Positions 7,555 through 14,983 of a stretch of 64,000 bases of DNA are shown one piece after another. Position 1 is the first letter of the stretch, and each line of letters opens with the position of its first letter. The stretch is from the NCBI RefSeq assembly GCF_030408435.1, contig NZ_CP047046.1, positions 292,572 to 356,571 on the forward strand, read 5' to 3'. Source of the DNA: Corynebacterium auriscanis. GTDB lineage: Bacteria; Actinomycetota; Actinomycetes; Mycobacteriales; Mycobacteriaceae. Under the pieces are notes generated by a model, which worked only from the letters and a program-made list of their open reading frames with translations, was not told where the DNA came from and made no database searches. Made by a program: the position numbers and the translations under genes.

Positions 7555-8550
7555 ATGCTTAAAACTCACCATAATCGCGTTGCCGCCCTGACCCTCACCG
7601 CCATGCTGGGCGGTGGTGCGCTGGTGGCGTGTGGTTCAAACGAGGATCCGTTGGCCAACGGAGGTAAGGGAACCGACGGCGGAAATTCCAGCCAGACCAT
7701 CACGGTAGGGTCGGCCAACTTCCCCGAGAGCGAAATTGTAGGCCAGATTTACACCATTGTGCTTAAAGATGCCGGTATGAACGTGTCCTTTAAGGGGGGA
7801 ATTGGTGCCCGCGATGTTTACCTGAAGGCACTGGAAAAGGGCGATATCGATGTGGTTCCGGAATACAGTGGCAACGTGGCGCAGTTCTATGCCAAGGGGA
7901 AAGCGCAGGAGAGCGCACTGAAGCCAGGGGCTTCCCCGGAAGACGTCACTAACGCATTGCAGGAATCCCTGCCCAATGGAATCGAGGCCGGGCCGGCAGC
8001 GCAGGCAGAATCGAAAGATTCGTACCGAGTGACCAAGGAATTCTCCGAGAAGAATAAGGTCACTACCCTCGAGGAACTGGCTAAGTACGTAGAGAACAAG
8101 TCCATCACCATGGGCGGTAATCCCGAGCTCAAGGAGCGACCATATGGTCCCAAGGGTTTGGAGAGCGAATACGGAATGAAGTCCCTGAACGTGAATTTCC
8201 GTGGCATCAGTGATGGCAGCGGTCCGTTGACCGTGACTGCCCTGGCTAACGGGGATATTGATGTGGCGGATATTTACACCACGTCTCCCGTTGTAGATAA
8301 GAGCGGAAAGCCTGTGGATGTGGTGGAGCTCAAGGACCCCAAGCGACTGATCTTGGCGCAGCAAGTGCTGCCCCTGTATCGCTCAGAGAAGCTGAGCGAT
8401 GAAGCCAAGAAGAAGCTGGAAGACGTGCAAAAGCAGCTCACCACCGAGGACTTGAAGGCCATGAATGAGCGAAATTCGGGCGCGGAAAAGGCCGAGCCCG
8501 AGCAGATTGCGCAAGACTGGTTGGAAAGCAAGGGGCTCGCAAAGAAATAA
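7555..8550 (+). CDS. Osmoprotectant-binding lipoprotein of the ABC transporter
   Basis: 331 residues. The ATG at 7555 has GAGG nine bases upstream and gives a lipoprotein signal with lipobox LVAC, the lipidated residue being Cys26. The mature part begins after a Gly/Asn/Asp-rich linker with ITVGSANFPESEIVGQIYT, the classic start of the OpuAC/glycine betaine-choline binding domain, and continues through EYSGNVAQFY and GDIDVADIYTTSP. It captures quaternary ammonium compounds outside the membrane and delivers them to the two permeases. It is the missing fourth partner of the genes at 2003-4513, from which it is separated by the IS110/Abi segment. It may now depend on a promoter inside that segment. 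Confidence 0.92.
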   Translation: MLKTHHNRVAALTLTAMLGGGALVACGSNEDPLANGGKGTDGGNSSQTITVGSANFPESEIVGQIYTIVLKDAGMNVSFKGGIGARDVYLKALEKGDIDVVPEYSGNVAQFYAKGKAQESALKPGASPEDVTNALQESLPNGIEAGPAAQAESKDSYRVTKEFSEKNKVTTLEELAKYVENKSITMGGNPELKERPYGPKGLESEYGMKSLNVNFRGISDGSGPLTVTALANGDIDVADIYTTSPVVDKSGKPVDVVELKDPKRLILAQQVLPLYRSEKLSDEAKKKLEDVQKQLTTEDLKAMNERNSGAEKAEPEQIAQDWLESKGLAKK

Positions 8551-8597
8551 CCCTTATTTCATCTTTGGTTTACTTCCCGTCGGTAAGGTCTTTCGGC

Positions 8598-9959
8598 ATG
8601 CGTATGACAGTGTTTGGTACCGGTTACCTAGGAGCTACCCACGCAGCCTGCATGGCTGAACTTGGCCACGAAGTCCTAGGCGTGGATGTTGACGAAGCGA
8701 AAATTGCCGCTCTTTCGGAAGGGCGCGTTCCATTCTTTGAACCCGGTCTTCCCGAGCTGTTGAAGAAGAACATCGCAAACGGTCGCCTGTCATTCACCAC
8801 TGATTACAAAAAGGCAGCGGAATTCGCCAACGTGCACTTCATTGGCGTGGGCACACCTCAGCGTAGGGGTTCTTATGCGGCCGATACCCGTTACGTAGAG
8901 GCCGTTGTCAATGAGCTTGTTCCGCTACTGGAGGGCGAGCACTTAGTTCTGGGCAAGTCCACCGTCCCCGTGGGCACTGCCGCCCGGCTGCAGGCGATGG
9001 TGGATGAGCTGGGGGCGTCGGGTAAAAAAGCGCACGTTGAGGTCGCCTGGAACCCCGAATTCCTGCGCGAAGGCTACGCGGTGAAGGATACGCTCACACC
9101 CGACCGGATTGTGCTGGGTGTGCGGGCTGACGATAGCGGGGCGGAGCGGATCGCGCGAGAGGTTTACGCGAAACCGCTCGAGGGAGGTTCGCCGTTCTTG
9201 GTGATGGACCTACCGACCGCCGAACTGGTGAAAGTGAGCGCGAATGCGTTCCTGGCTACGAAGATTTCCTTCATTAACGCGGTCAGCGAGGTCTGTGAGG
9301 CCACCGGTGCGGACGTGACGGCGCTGGCAGATGCGATCGGTATGGACGAGCGCATCGGGCGCAAATTCCTGGGCGCGGGCCTGGGCTTTGGCGGCGGTTG
9401 CTTGCCGAAGGATATTCGTGCGTTCATGGCACGTGCCGGTGAACTGGGCGCGGATCAGGCGCTAACGTTCCTGCGCGAAGTGGACGCGATCAACATGCGG
9501 CGGCGCGAGAAGACCGTGATGTTGGCGCGCCGGGCACTAGGGGGATCCCTGATTGGGCGGAACGTGACCGTGCTGGGGGCTGCGTTCAAACCCAACAGTG
9601 ATGACGTACGCGATTCGCCAGCCCTGAGCGTGGCGGGCGCACTGAACCTGGCTGGTGCGGCCGTGACCGTGTTCGACCCGGAGGCGATGGACAACGCCGC
9701 GAAACTATTCCCCACGCTGACTTATGCGGAAACCGTGGAGCAAGCGCTGGAAGATGCCGAGGTTGTGATCCTGGCGACCGAGTGGAAGCAGTTCCAGAAC
9801 TTGGACCCGGTCGAAACGAAGCAGCTGGTAGCGGGCGTGCGCCGGGCGGATGATCCCGAAGGTACTGTGCAGCCGGTGATGATCGACGGTCGCAACTGCC
9901 TGCCGCGTGAAGCCTGGGAGGCTGCGGGCTGGCGACTGCTGGCGCTGGGGCGGGGTTAG
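8598..9959 (+). CDS. UDP-glucose 6-dehydrogenase
   Basis: 453 residues, the usual length for the UDP-glucose/GDP-mannose dehydrogenase family. It oxidises UDP-glucose to UDP-glucuronate with two NAD+, for polysaccharide synthesis. The NAD-binding motif GTGYLG is at residues 7-12, and the catalytic Cys268 lies in GFGGGCLPKDIRA. The C-terminal UDP-binding domain shows NVTVLGAAFKPNSDDVRDSP. The start is the ATG at 8598, with GGTAAGG about ten bases before it, giving MRMTVFGTGYLG. The stop lies inside a 28-bp tandem repeat. The following gene for a UDP-glucose epimerase suggests a shared nucleotide-sugar role. Confidence 0.93.
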   Translation: MRMTVFGTGYLGATHAACMAELGHEVLGVDVDEAKIAALSEGRVPFFEPGLPELLKKNIANGRLSFTTDYKKAAEFANVHFIGVGTPQRRGSYAADTRYVEAVVNELVPLLEGEHLVLGKSTVPVGTAARLQAMVDELGASGKKAHVEVAWNPEFLREGYAVKDTLTPDRIVLGVRADDSGAERIAREVYAKPLEGGSPFLVMDLPTAELVKVSANAFLATKISFINAVSEVCEATGADVTALADAIGMDERIGRKFLGAGLGFGGGCLPKDIRAFMARAGELGADQALTFLREVDAINMRRREKTVMLARRALGGSLIGRNVTVLGAAFKPNSDDVRDSPALSVAGALNLAGAAVTVFDPEAMDNAAKLFPTLTYAETVEQALEDAEVVILATEWKQFQNLDPVETKQLVAGVRRADDPEGTVQPVMIDGRNCLPREAWEAAGWRLLALGRG

Positions 9960-10005
9960 ATAGGTTCTGGCGCTGGGCCGGGGTTAGGGAGCTTCTGGCG
10001 CTGGG
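9940..10005. repeat. 28-bp tandem repeat across the end of the UDP-glucose dehydrogenase gene
   Basis: The unit starting TGGCGCTGGGGCGGGGTTAG (9940-9967) is repeated with five changes at 9968-9995, and a third partial copy runs 9996-10005. The stop codon is within the first copy and a second in-phase TTAG lies in the next, so the protein end has probably been reshaped by the duplication. Confidence 0.75.
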
Positions 10006-10018
10006 ATCCTCGGATGTC

Positions 10019-10047
10019 TAATTGCAAAGTCGGCGATTTTGCAATTA
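10019..10047. promoter_or_regulatory. Perfect 10-bp dyad between the two UDP-sugar genes, possible operator
   Basis: TAATTGCAAA (10019-10028) and TTTGCAATTA (10038-10047) are exact inverted repeats separated by nine bases. No T-run follows, so it does not look like a terminator. Its place about 120 bases before the epimerase start suggests a binding site for a dimeric regulator. Confidence 0.5.
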
Positions 10048-10163
10048 ACGGGCCTCGTGGCGGGACCTTATCTTTCAATATGGGCACGTGTGAAAGAAAG
10101 CTCGTCGCCGGCCTGCGAGTAAGGTGAATGCCAAACGCAACGAAGCACCGATCCAGGAGAAAC

Positions 10164-11207
10164 ATGAAGGTCTTGATCACCGGCGGCGCCGGTTTTATCG
10201 GCTCCACCATTGCCAACTGCTGCGTGGATAACGGGATTACCCCGGTTATCCTCGATGACTTCAGCAGGGGCCTGCGCGCCTTTGCTGCTCAGCACGATTA
10301 CTACGAAGGCGATATCGCCGATGCGGCCGTGCTCGATCGCATTTTCGCCGATCACCCGGAGATCGAGAGCGTTATCCACTGCGCCGCCAAGATCGTGGTG
10401 CCCGAGTCCGTTGCGCAGCCTCTGGAGTACTACGACAACAACGTGGGCAAGTCCATCATCTTGCTGCGGGAGCTCGCCCGTCACGGGGTGAAGCGCTTCA
10501 TCCTCAGCTCTACGGCCTCCATGTACGAGCCAGGCGAGGACTACATGGTCGACGAAACCGCGGAGACTAACCCGCAGAGCCCTTACGCGGCTTCCAAGGC
10601 GCTGCTGGAACGCGTGATGCGCGACTTCGCCGCCACCGGCCAGATGCAGTGCCTAGCCCTGCGCTACTTCAACCCCATCGGTGCTGACCCGAAGATGCGT
10701 ACCGGTTTGCAGGATCCGCACCCCACCCACGTGCTGGGCAAGATGATCGAAGCTCACACCACCGGCGGTACCTTCACCGTCACCGGTGTGGACTGGCCAA
10801 CTCGCGATGGGTCCGGCCTGCGGGATTACGTTCATGTGTGGGACCTGGCTCGTGCGCACGTTGCGGCTTTGCAGCGCTTTGATGGGGTTATGGAGGACGC
10901 CGCGCGGGAGTCGCAACAAAACCCCACCGGTCCCCTCAATGAGAACTACAACATCATCAACCTAGGAACCGGCACCGGTACAACCGTCTTCGAGCTGGTG
11001 GATGCGTTCGGGGATGCCACGGGCCACCCGTTGAAGTCTCAAACCGCGGAGGCGCGCATGGGTGATGTTGTAGGCTGTGCAACGCTCACCGCGAAGGCTG
11101 AGCGTCTATTGGATTGGAAGGCGGAACTCAGCATCGCCGATGGTGTGCGCTCCTCGATGGAGTGGGCAGAAAAACTGCCCGCCATCCTCGACAACGAGGC
11201 GAAGTAG
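10164..11207 (+). CDS. galE: UDP-glucose 4-epimerase
   Basis: 347 residues, extended-SDR fold. It interconverts UDP-glucose and UDP-galactose, supplying galactose for the corynebacterial arabinogalactan wall. The ATG at 10164 is chosen because AGGAG precedes it closely and the Rossmann motif GGAGFIGS begins at residue 7. The catalytic Ser/Thr segment SSTASMYEP and Tyr141-x3-Lys145 in SPYAASKALLE are present. Substrate-binding segments ALRYFNPIGA and DYVHVWDLARAH match the GalE family. Upstream lies the perfect dyad at 10019-10047. A weak terminator follows, and the next gene converges on it. Confidence 0.92.
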   Translation: MKVLITGGAGFIGSTIANCCVDNGITPVILDDFSRGLRAFAAQHDYYEGDIADAAVLDRIFADHPEIESVIHCAAKIVVPESVAQPLEYYDNNVGKSIILLRELARHGVKRFILSSTASMYEPGEDYMVDETAETNPQSPYAASKALLERVMRDFAATGQMQCLALRYFNPIGADPKMRTGLQDPHPTHVLGKMIEAHTTGGTFTVTGVDWPTRDGSGLRDYVHVWDLARAHVAALQRFDGVMEDAARESQQNPTGPLNENYNIINLGTGTGTTVFELVDAFGDATGHPLKSQTAEARMGDVVGCATLTAKAERLLDWKAELSIADGVRSSMEWAEKLPAILDNEAK

Positions 11208-11223
11208 GCAGGCGCACCACTAA

Positions 11224-11250
11224 CCGACAGTAGGTCGGGGTCTGGTTTTT
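11224..11250 (+). terminator. Weak Rho-independent terminator after galE
   Basis: CCGAC (11224-11228) pairs with GTCGG (11234-11238), followed after seven bases by five T at 11246-11250. It lies between two convergent genes, where termination is expected, but the stem is only five pairs. Confidence 0.4.
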
Positions 11251-11262
11251 GGGGCAGCTCTC

Positions 11263-12516
11263 CTACTGCCGGTAGCTCGCCAAGAAGTTACCCAGCCGCT
11301 CGATCGCATCCGCCAGATCACGAGCCCACGGCAGCGTGACGATGCGGAAGTGATCCGGGGTGGGCCAGTTAAAGCCCGTGCCCTGCACCAGGTGAATCTT
11401 CTCTTGTCGCAGCAGGTCGAACATGAACTGCTCGTCATCGTGGATCTCGTGCACATTCGGATCCAACCGTGGGAACGCATACAGTGCACCCATGGGCTTT
11501 ACACAGCTCACGCCCGGGATCTCATTGAGCTTGTCATACGTCACATTGCGCTGCTCCAGCAAGCGCCCGCCCGGGAGCACCAGATCGTCAATGGACTGCC
11601 GCCCGGAAATCGCCACCTGAATGGCATGCTGTGCGGGCACGTTTGGGCACAAACGCGTGCCCGCCAGCAATGTAAGCCCTTCGATGAATCCCTGTGCGTG
11701 CCCCTTCGGGCCAGTGAGCACCATCCAGCCAGCGCGGTAACCGGCCACGCGGTAGGCCTTCGACAGCCCGTTATAGGTGATGCACAAAAGGTCTGGGCAC
11801 AGGCTGGCGATATTGATGTGTTTGGCGTCATCGTAAAGAATCTTGTCGTAGATCTCATCGGCCAGAATAAGCAGTGAGTGCTCGCGGGCAATATCCACAA
11901 TCTGCTGCAGAATTTCGCGAGAGTACACGGCACCCGTCGGGTTATTCGGGTTAATTACAACAATGGCCTTGGTGCGCTCCGTGACCTTGGCCTTGATGTC
12001 CTCAATGGAAGGATTCCAATTGTCTTCCTCATCGCACAGGTAGTGCACGGGCCGACCTCCGGACAGGGACGTGGAAGCCGTCCACAACGGGTAGTCAGGG
12101 GAGGGGATGAGGACCTCGTCGCCATCGTTGAGCAGTGCCTGCATCGTCATGGTGATCAGCTCGGACACGCCATTGCCTAAGTAGACGTCCTCCACATCGA
12201 ACGACGGGAAGCCGGGGATTACCTCGTAGCGGGCAAAAATCGCGCGCCGAGCAGAGATGATGCCTTTAGATGTGGAATAACCCTGTGCGGTGGGCAGCGC
12301 CGCGATCATGTCGCGCATGATCACATCTGGGGCCTCGAACCCGAACACTGCGGGGTTACCGGTGTTGAGCTTGAGGATGCGGTGGCCATCGGCCTCCATC
12401 CGCTCCGCCTCCGCGTTCACCGGTCCGCGAATCTCGTAAAGGACGTTCTTCAGCTTCGTGGATTGATCCAACGAGCGTAGCTCACTGGGGCGCTTAGGGG
12501 TACTCATTCTCCCCAT
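11263..12516 (-). CDS. alaT: Alanine-type aminotransferase (AlaT-like, class I)
   Basis: 417 residues from the ATG at 12516; a second ATG at 12507 gives the MSTPKRP start and is equally possible, but it would have GGGGAG almost touching it. The PLP-dependent fold-type I domain covers the whole chain. The PLP lysine is Lys253 in NGLSKAYRVAGYRAGW, with NPNNPTGAVYS and ADEIYDKILYDD as cofactor-binding segments. Closest family memory is the corynebacterial and mycobacterial AlaT that transfers the amino group between alanine and 2-oxoglutarate, also touching valine synthesis. It is convergent with galE. Confidence 0.88.
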   Translation of the reverse strand: MGRMSTPKRPSELRSLDQSTKLKNVLYEIRGPVNAEAERMEADGHRILKLNTGNPAVFGFEAPDVIMRDMIAALPTAQGYSTSKGIISARRAIFARYEVIPGFPSFDVEDVYLGNGVSELITMTMQALLNDGDEVLIPSPDYPLWTASTSLSGGRPVHYLCDEEDNWNPSIEDIKAKVTERTKAIVVINPNNPTGAVYSREILQQIVDIAREHSLLILADEIYDKILYDDAKHINIASLCPDLLCITYNGLSKAYRVAGYRAGWMVLTGPKGHAQGFIEGLTLLAGTRLCPNVPAQHAIQVAISGRQSIDDLVLPGGRLLEQRNVTYDKLNEIPGVSCVKPMGALYAFPRLDPNVHEIHDDEQFMFDLLRQEKIHLVQGTGFNWPTPDHFRIVTLPWARDLADAIERLGNFLASYRQ

Positions 12517-12588
12517 TGTGCCAGTTGACCGTCCGGCGGGTGCGCGAAACCCCGTCCTGAAGGCGCAGGCGCGGTAAGCCTCGGGGCT

Positions 12589-13404
12589 TTAGTTACCACC
12601 CTCGGTGGCGTTCCCATTGCCTCCCGTTCCGCCGGCGCCACCCGTACCACCGGTCTCTCCCGTGCCACCAGTGCCGCTGGTGCCCCCGCCGTTATTCGTC
12701 CCTGCCCCCGTGCCACCGGTGTTGCCACCGGTGTTCCCGGTTCCGCCCGTGCCGCCGTTACCGGAGTTACCGCCGTTACCGGAGTTTCCACCGGCACCGC
12801 CGCCGTTGCCCGTATTGCCTCCATTCTGTGGCCTGCTGGGCGCATTGTTTCCAGGATTTGAGGGCCGTCCGTTGGTGGGGCGATTGTCACCGCGGTTGGG
12901 GCGGTCGCCACGGTTGTTTCCGGGTTCTCGGGTCTGGCTCGTTTCTGTATCCGACGCCGACGTCTCAACCGACTGCTGTTCCTCTGGGACCCACTGTTGT
13001 GCAGGGGGAACGTAGCCGCCACCGGGAGGTGCAACGGGATCGGTTTCCCGTTCCTTGTCATACTTTCCCGTTGTGGTGGGCGCAGGGTAGCTGGCGGTAA
13101 CGCCGGTGGCGGAACCGGCGGGAGTGCGTTCCCTGTCTTGCCCCGATTTCATCATGGCCAAGGCCAACATGGAAGCCAATACTGCGGCGATGAGACCGAG
13201 CACCAAGATCCATGCCCACCACGGCATGATGGACCGCATCTTGGCTTTCACTGCGTGCGCGCGACCGTGTTTCTGCTCTTCCGCTGGGGGTGCCGAAGTT
13301 GGGGTCTCTTCAGGTGCTACTGGGGTGCCCGCCGCGTCTGGGGACTGCGGCTGGCTCCCCTGATCTTTGGGCACTCCAGAGGGTGCGGAAGGCGTGGAAT
13401 TCAT
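12589..13404 (-). CDS. Single-pass membrane protein with long Gly/Asn/Thr-rich outer domain
   Basis: 271 residues with no recognised catalytic domain. A Pro/Ser/Ala-rich N-terminus of about 60 residues is followed by a transmembrane helix beginning PWWAWILVLGLIAAVLASML. A linker and then a very glycine-rich region (GGTGGTGNTGG style) fill the last 90 residues. The basic side before the helix suggests the N-terminus stays inside and the glycine-rich part faces the wall. The coding DNA of that tail is a run of GGN codons and a natural slippage site. The aminotransferase gene follows on the same strand after 72 bases. Confidence 0.75.
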   Translation of the reverse strand: MNSTPSAPSGVPKDQGSQPQSPDAAGTPVAPEETPTSAPPAEEQKHGRAHAVKAKMRSIMPWWAWILVLGLIAAVLASMLALAMMKSGQDRERTPAGSATGVTASYPAPTTTGKYDKERETDPVAPPGGGYVPPAQQWVPEEQQSVETSASDTETSQTREPGNNRGDRPNRGDNRPTNGRPSNPGNNAPSRPQNGGNTGNGGGAGGNSGNGGNSGNGGTGGTGNTGGNTGGTGAGTNNGGGTSGTGGTGETGGTGGAGGTGGNGNATEGGN

Positions 13405-13516
13405 TATTTCAGTCTAGGTGAAAGGGCTCGCTTCACCCCACTCTAAGAAACGCTGTGGCCCATGTGACTGGTGTGGCTATCGAGAAAACAAAAGCTGAGA
13501 AAAACTATCGGGGGCA

Positions 13517-14653
13517 ATGGGTTTTCGTGAACGCTTTCGCGCAGTTGAAAGCTGGTTTATGGTTCTATGTGTGCGCAAAAACCTTAATACTCCAGTAGAG
13601 AATATTAAGCGAATGGTGATTATGGCATTGGCGGCGCTGACTGCGGTCGGTGGCGCCGGCGCTGTCCCTTCTGTAGCCGAGTTCACCGGAACCCAAGCTC
13701 AGGCGCAACCAGCCCCTCTGGCTGGGCCACCGTTGCCGGGATCTGCCGTTCCCCCATTGCAGGATGTGCGACTGCCCAATGGACAAATGCTGTCGCAGGT
13801 GATCCCGGGGGCGTCGAACCTGTTTAAAAAGCCCCACAAACCTGCAGCTAGGCCTGTTTTGCCGGGGAATGCGAAGCCCGCACCGCGGATCGGAAACGGG
13901 CGGGCCATGTGGGTGCATACGCGCTCGACGGGCCGCGATCGCCGCTATCTGGTGCATATGCCTACTCACTACAACCCGCGTCGCCCAGCGCCGGTGCTGT
14001 TCGGCCTTGACGGATGGCGCGATACGCCGGAGAACTTCCGCCGTTACTCCCGCTTGCATGAGACGGGCGCGGCTCGCGAGGCAATCCGCATCTACCCCGA
14101 ATCCCTCAATCACGGTGGGGAAGGTGCCCCGTATGCTGTGGTGCGCCCGGGCGAGGATCTGAAATTCATCACGCAGATCATTGCGGAGGTCGACAGGACC
14201 TACAATGTGGATCGCAGCCGGATCTACGCCACTGGGCACTCCAATGGTGGCGGCATGACTGCTGTCGTGGCCTGTCACTTGCCTCATATCTTTGCGGGTG
14301 CGGCGGCCGTGGGCGGGGCGTTCTACGATCCGGTGAACCGCGGGTGCTCTAACCGTCCGATTCCGTTCCTGATTTCCCACGGTACGGGCGACACGATGAT
14401 GAAGTACCACGGTGGCTATCGGCACAATGGGAGTCACTACCTGGCCGTTCCTGTGCTGGTCAACAGCTACAAGAAGCGCAATGGCTGTGTGGGGGTGCCG
14501 CGCGTAACCAACATCCCGGGTGGTAAGCGCCATGTCTACCCATGTGCGCGCAAGGAGCTGCAACTGCTGACCAACCCGCAGAATCACACGTGGAACCGCG
14601 TGCCCGATGCTAGCCAGGAAGTGTGGAACTTCTTGAAGCGGCAGCGACTATAA
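13517..14653 (+). CDS. Secreted esterase (LpqC/PHB-depolymerase-like alpha/beta hydrolase)
   Basis: Up to 378 residues. The nucleophile elbow GHSNGGG holds Ser242. The family segment RRYLVHMPTHYNPRRPAPVLFGLDGW and the oxyanion region are typical of CE1/poly(3-hydroxybutyrate) depolymerase-like esterases. The histidine near the end (NPQNHTWNRVPDAS) completes a likely triad. The exact start is unsure: the ATG at 13517 has G-rich sequence too close, while ATG 13613 would start right at the hydrophobic core MVIMALAALTAVGGAGAV. Either way a signal peptide ending near QAQAQP is present, so the enzyme is exported. The substrate is probably an envelope or environmental ester; this is inference. Confidence 0.75.
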   Translation: MGFRERFRAVESWFMVLCVRKNLNTPVENIKRMVIMALAALTAVGGAGAVPSVAEFTGTQAQAQPAPLAGPPLPGSAVPPLQDVRLPNGQMLSQVIPGASNLFKKPHKPAARPVLPGNAKPAPRIGNGRAMWVHTRSTGRDRRYLVHMPTHYNPRRPAPVLFGLDGWRDTPENFRRYSRLHETGAAREAIRIYPESLNHGGEGAPYAVVRPGEDLKFITQIIAEVDRTYNVDRSRIYATGHSNGGGMTAVVACHLPHIFAGAAAVGGAFYDPVNRGCSNRPIPFLISHGTGDTMMKYHGGYRHNGSHYLAVPVLVNSYKKRNGCVGVPRVTNIPGGKRHVYPCARKELQLLTNPQNHTWNRVPDASQEVWNFLKRQRL

Positions 14654-14688
14654 CAAAGGGGTTCCGGCGGTTGTGACAAAAGGGGGTT

Positions 14689-14716
14689 AAGGGACGGTGG
14701 GGGCCGTCCCTTTTTT
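14689..14716 (+). terminator. Rho-independent terminator after the secreted esterase
   Basis: AAGGGACGG (14689-14697) pairs with CCGTCCC (14704-14710) and the T-run (14711-14716), with a G-rich loop TGGGGG. This is a strong, textbook-shaped terminator 36 bases after the stop codon. Confidence 0.88.
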
Positions 14717-14888
14717 GGTTTGGGGGTTGGAGGGGGTGAGGGGGTGAGGAGGGGTGAGGAGGTAAGGGTGAGGGGAAGAGGGGGTGAGAAGGGGTGAGAG
14801 GAAGAAGGGGTGAGGAGGTAAGGGTGAGGGGAGTGGAAAGTGGCGAGGGGGTAAAGGTGAGGGGAGTGGAAAGTGGCGAGGGGGTAAA
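14717..14888. repeat. G-rich polypurine minisatellite
   Basis: About 170 bases that are almost only G, A and occasional T on the plus strand, built from GGGGTGAGG-type units. The best-preserved part is a 33-bp unit (14823-14855) repeated exactly at 14856-14888. Runs of four or five G every few bases could form G-quadruplexes. No gene is encoded. It lies between the esterase terminator and the iron box of the next gene. Confidence 0.85.
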
Positions 14889-14948
14889 GATTTTCATTAC
14901 TGAGCTGCGGATCTGTAATTCAGAAGGGTGTGACTGATTCCGTAGGAT

Positions 14949-14967
14949 ATAGGTTAGGCAAACCTTA
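14949..14967 (+). promoter_or_regulatory. DtxR-type iron box
   Basis: ATAGGTTAGGCAAACCTTA agrees at 16 of 19 positions with the corynebacterial DtxR consensus (TTAGGTTAG-C-TAACCTAA type) as I remember it, including the core AGGTTAG. It ends 16 bases before the GTG at 14984. Iron-loaded DtxR bound here would block transcription, so the next gene should be induced by iron starvation. Confidence 0.75.
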
Positions 14968-14983
14968 GTAGGTAATCTCCGGG

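Noticed and set aside
12605-13015. Proline-rich plus-strand frame opposite the glycine-rich membrane protein
   Set aside because: Mirror image of the GGN codon run. No start signal and no family.
14717-14888. CRISPR array
   Set aside because: Repeats are contiguous purine-rich units without unique spacers and no cas genes are present.
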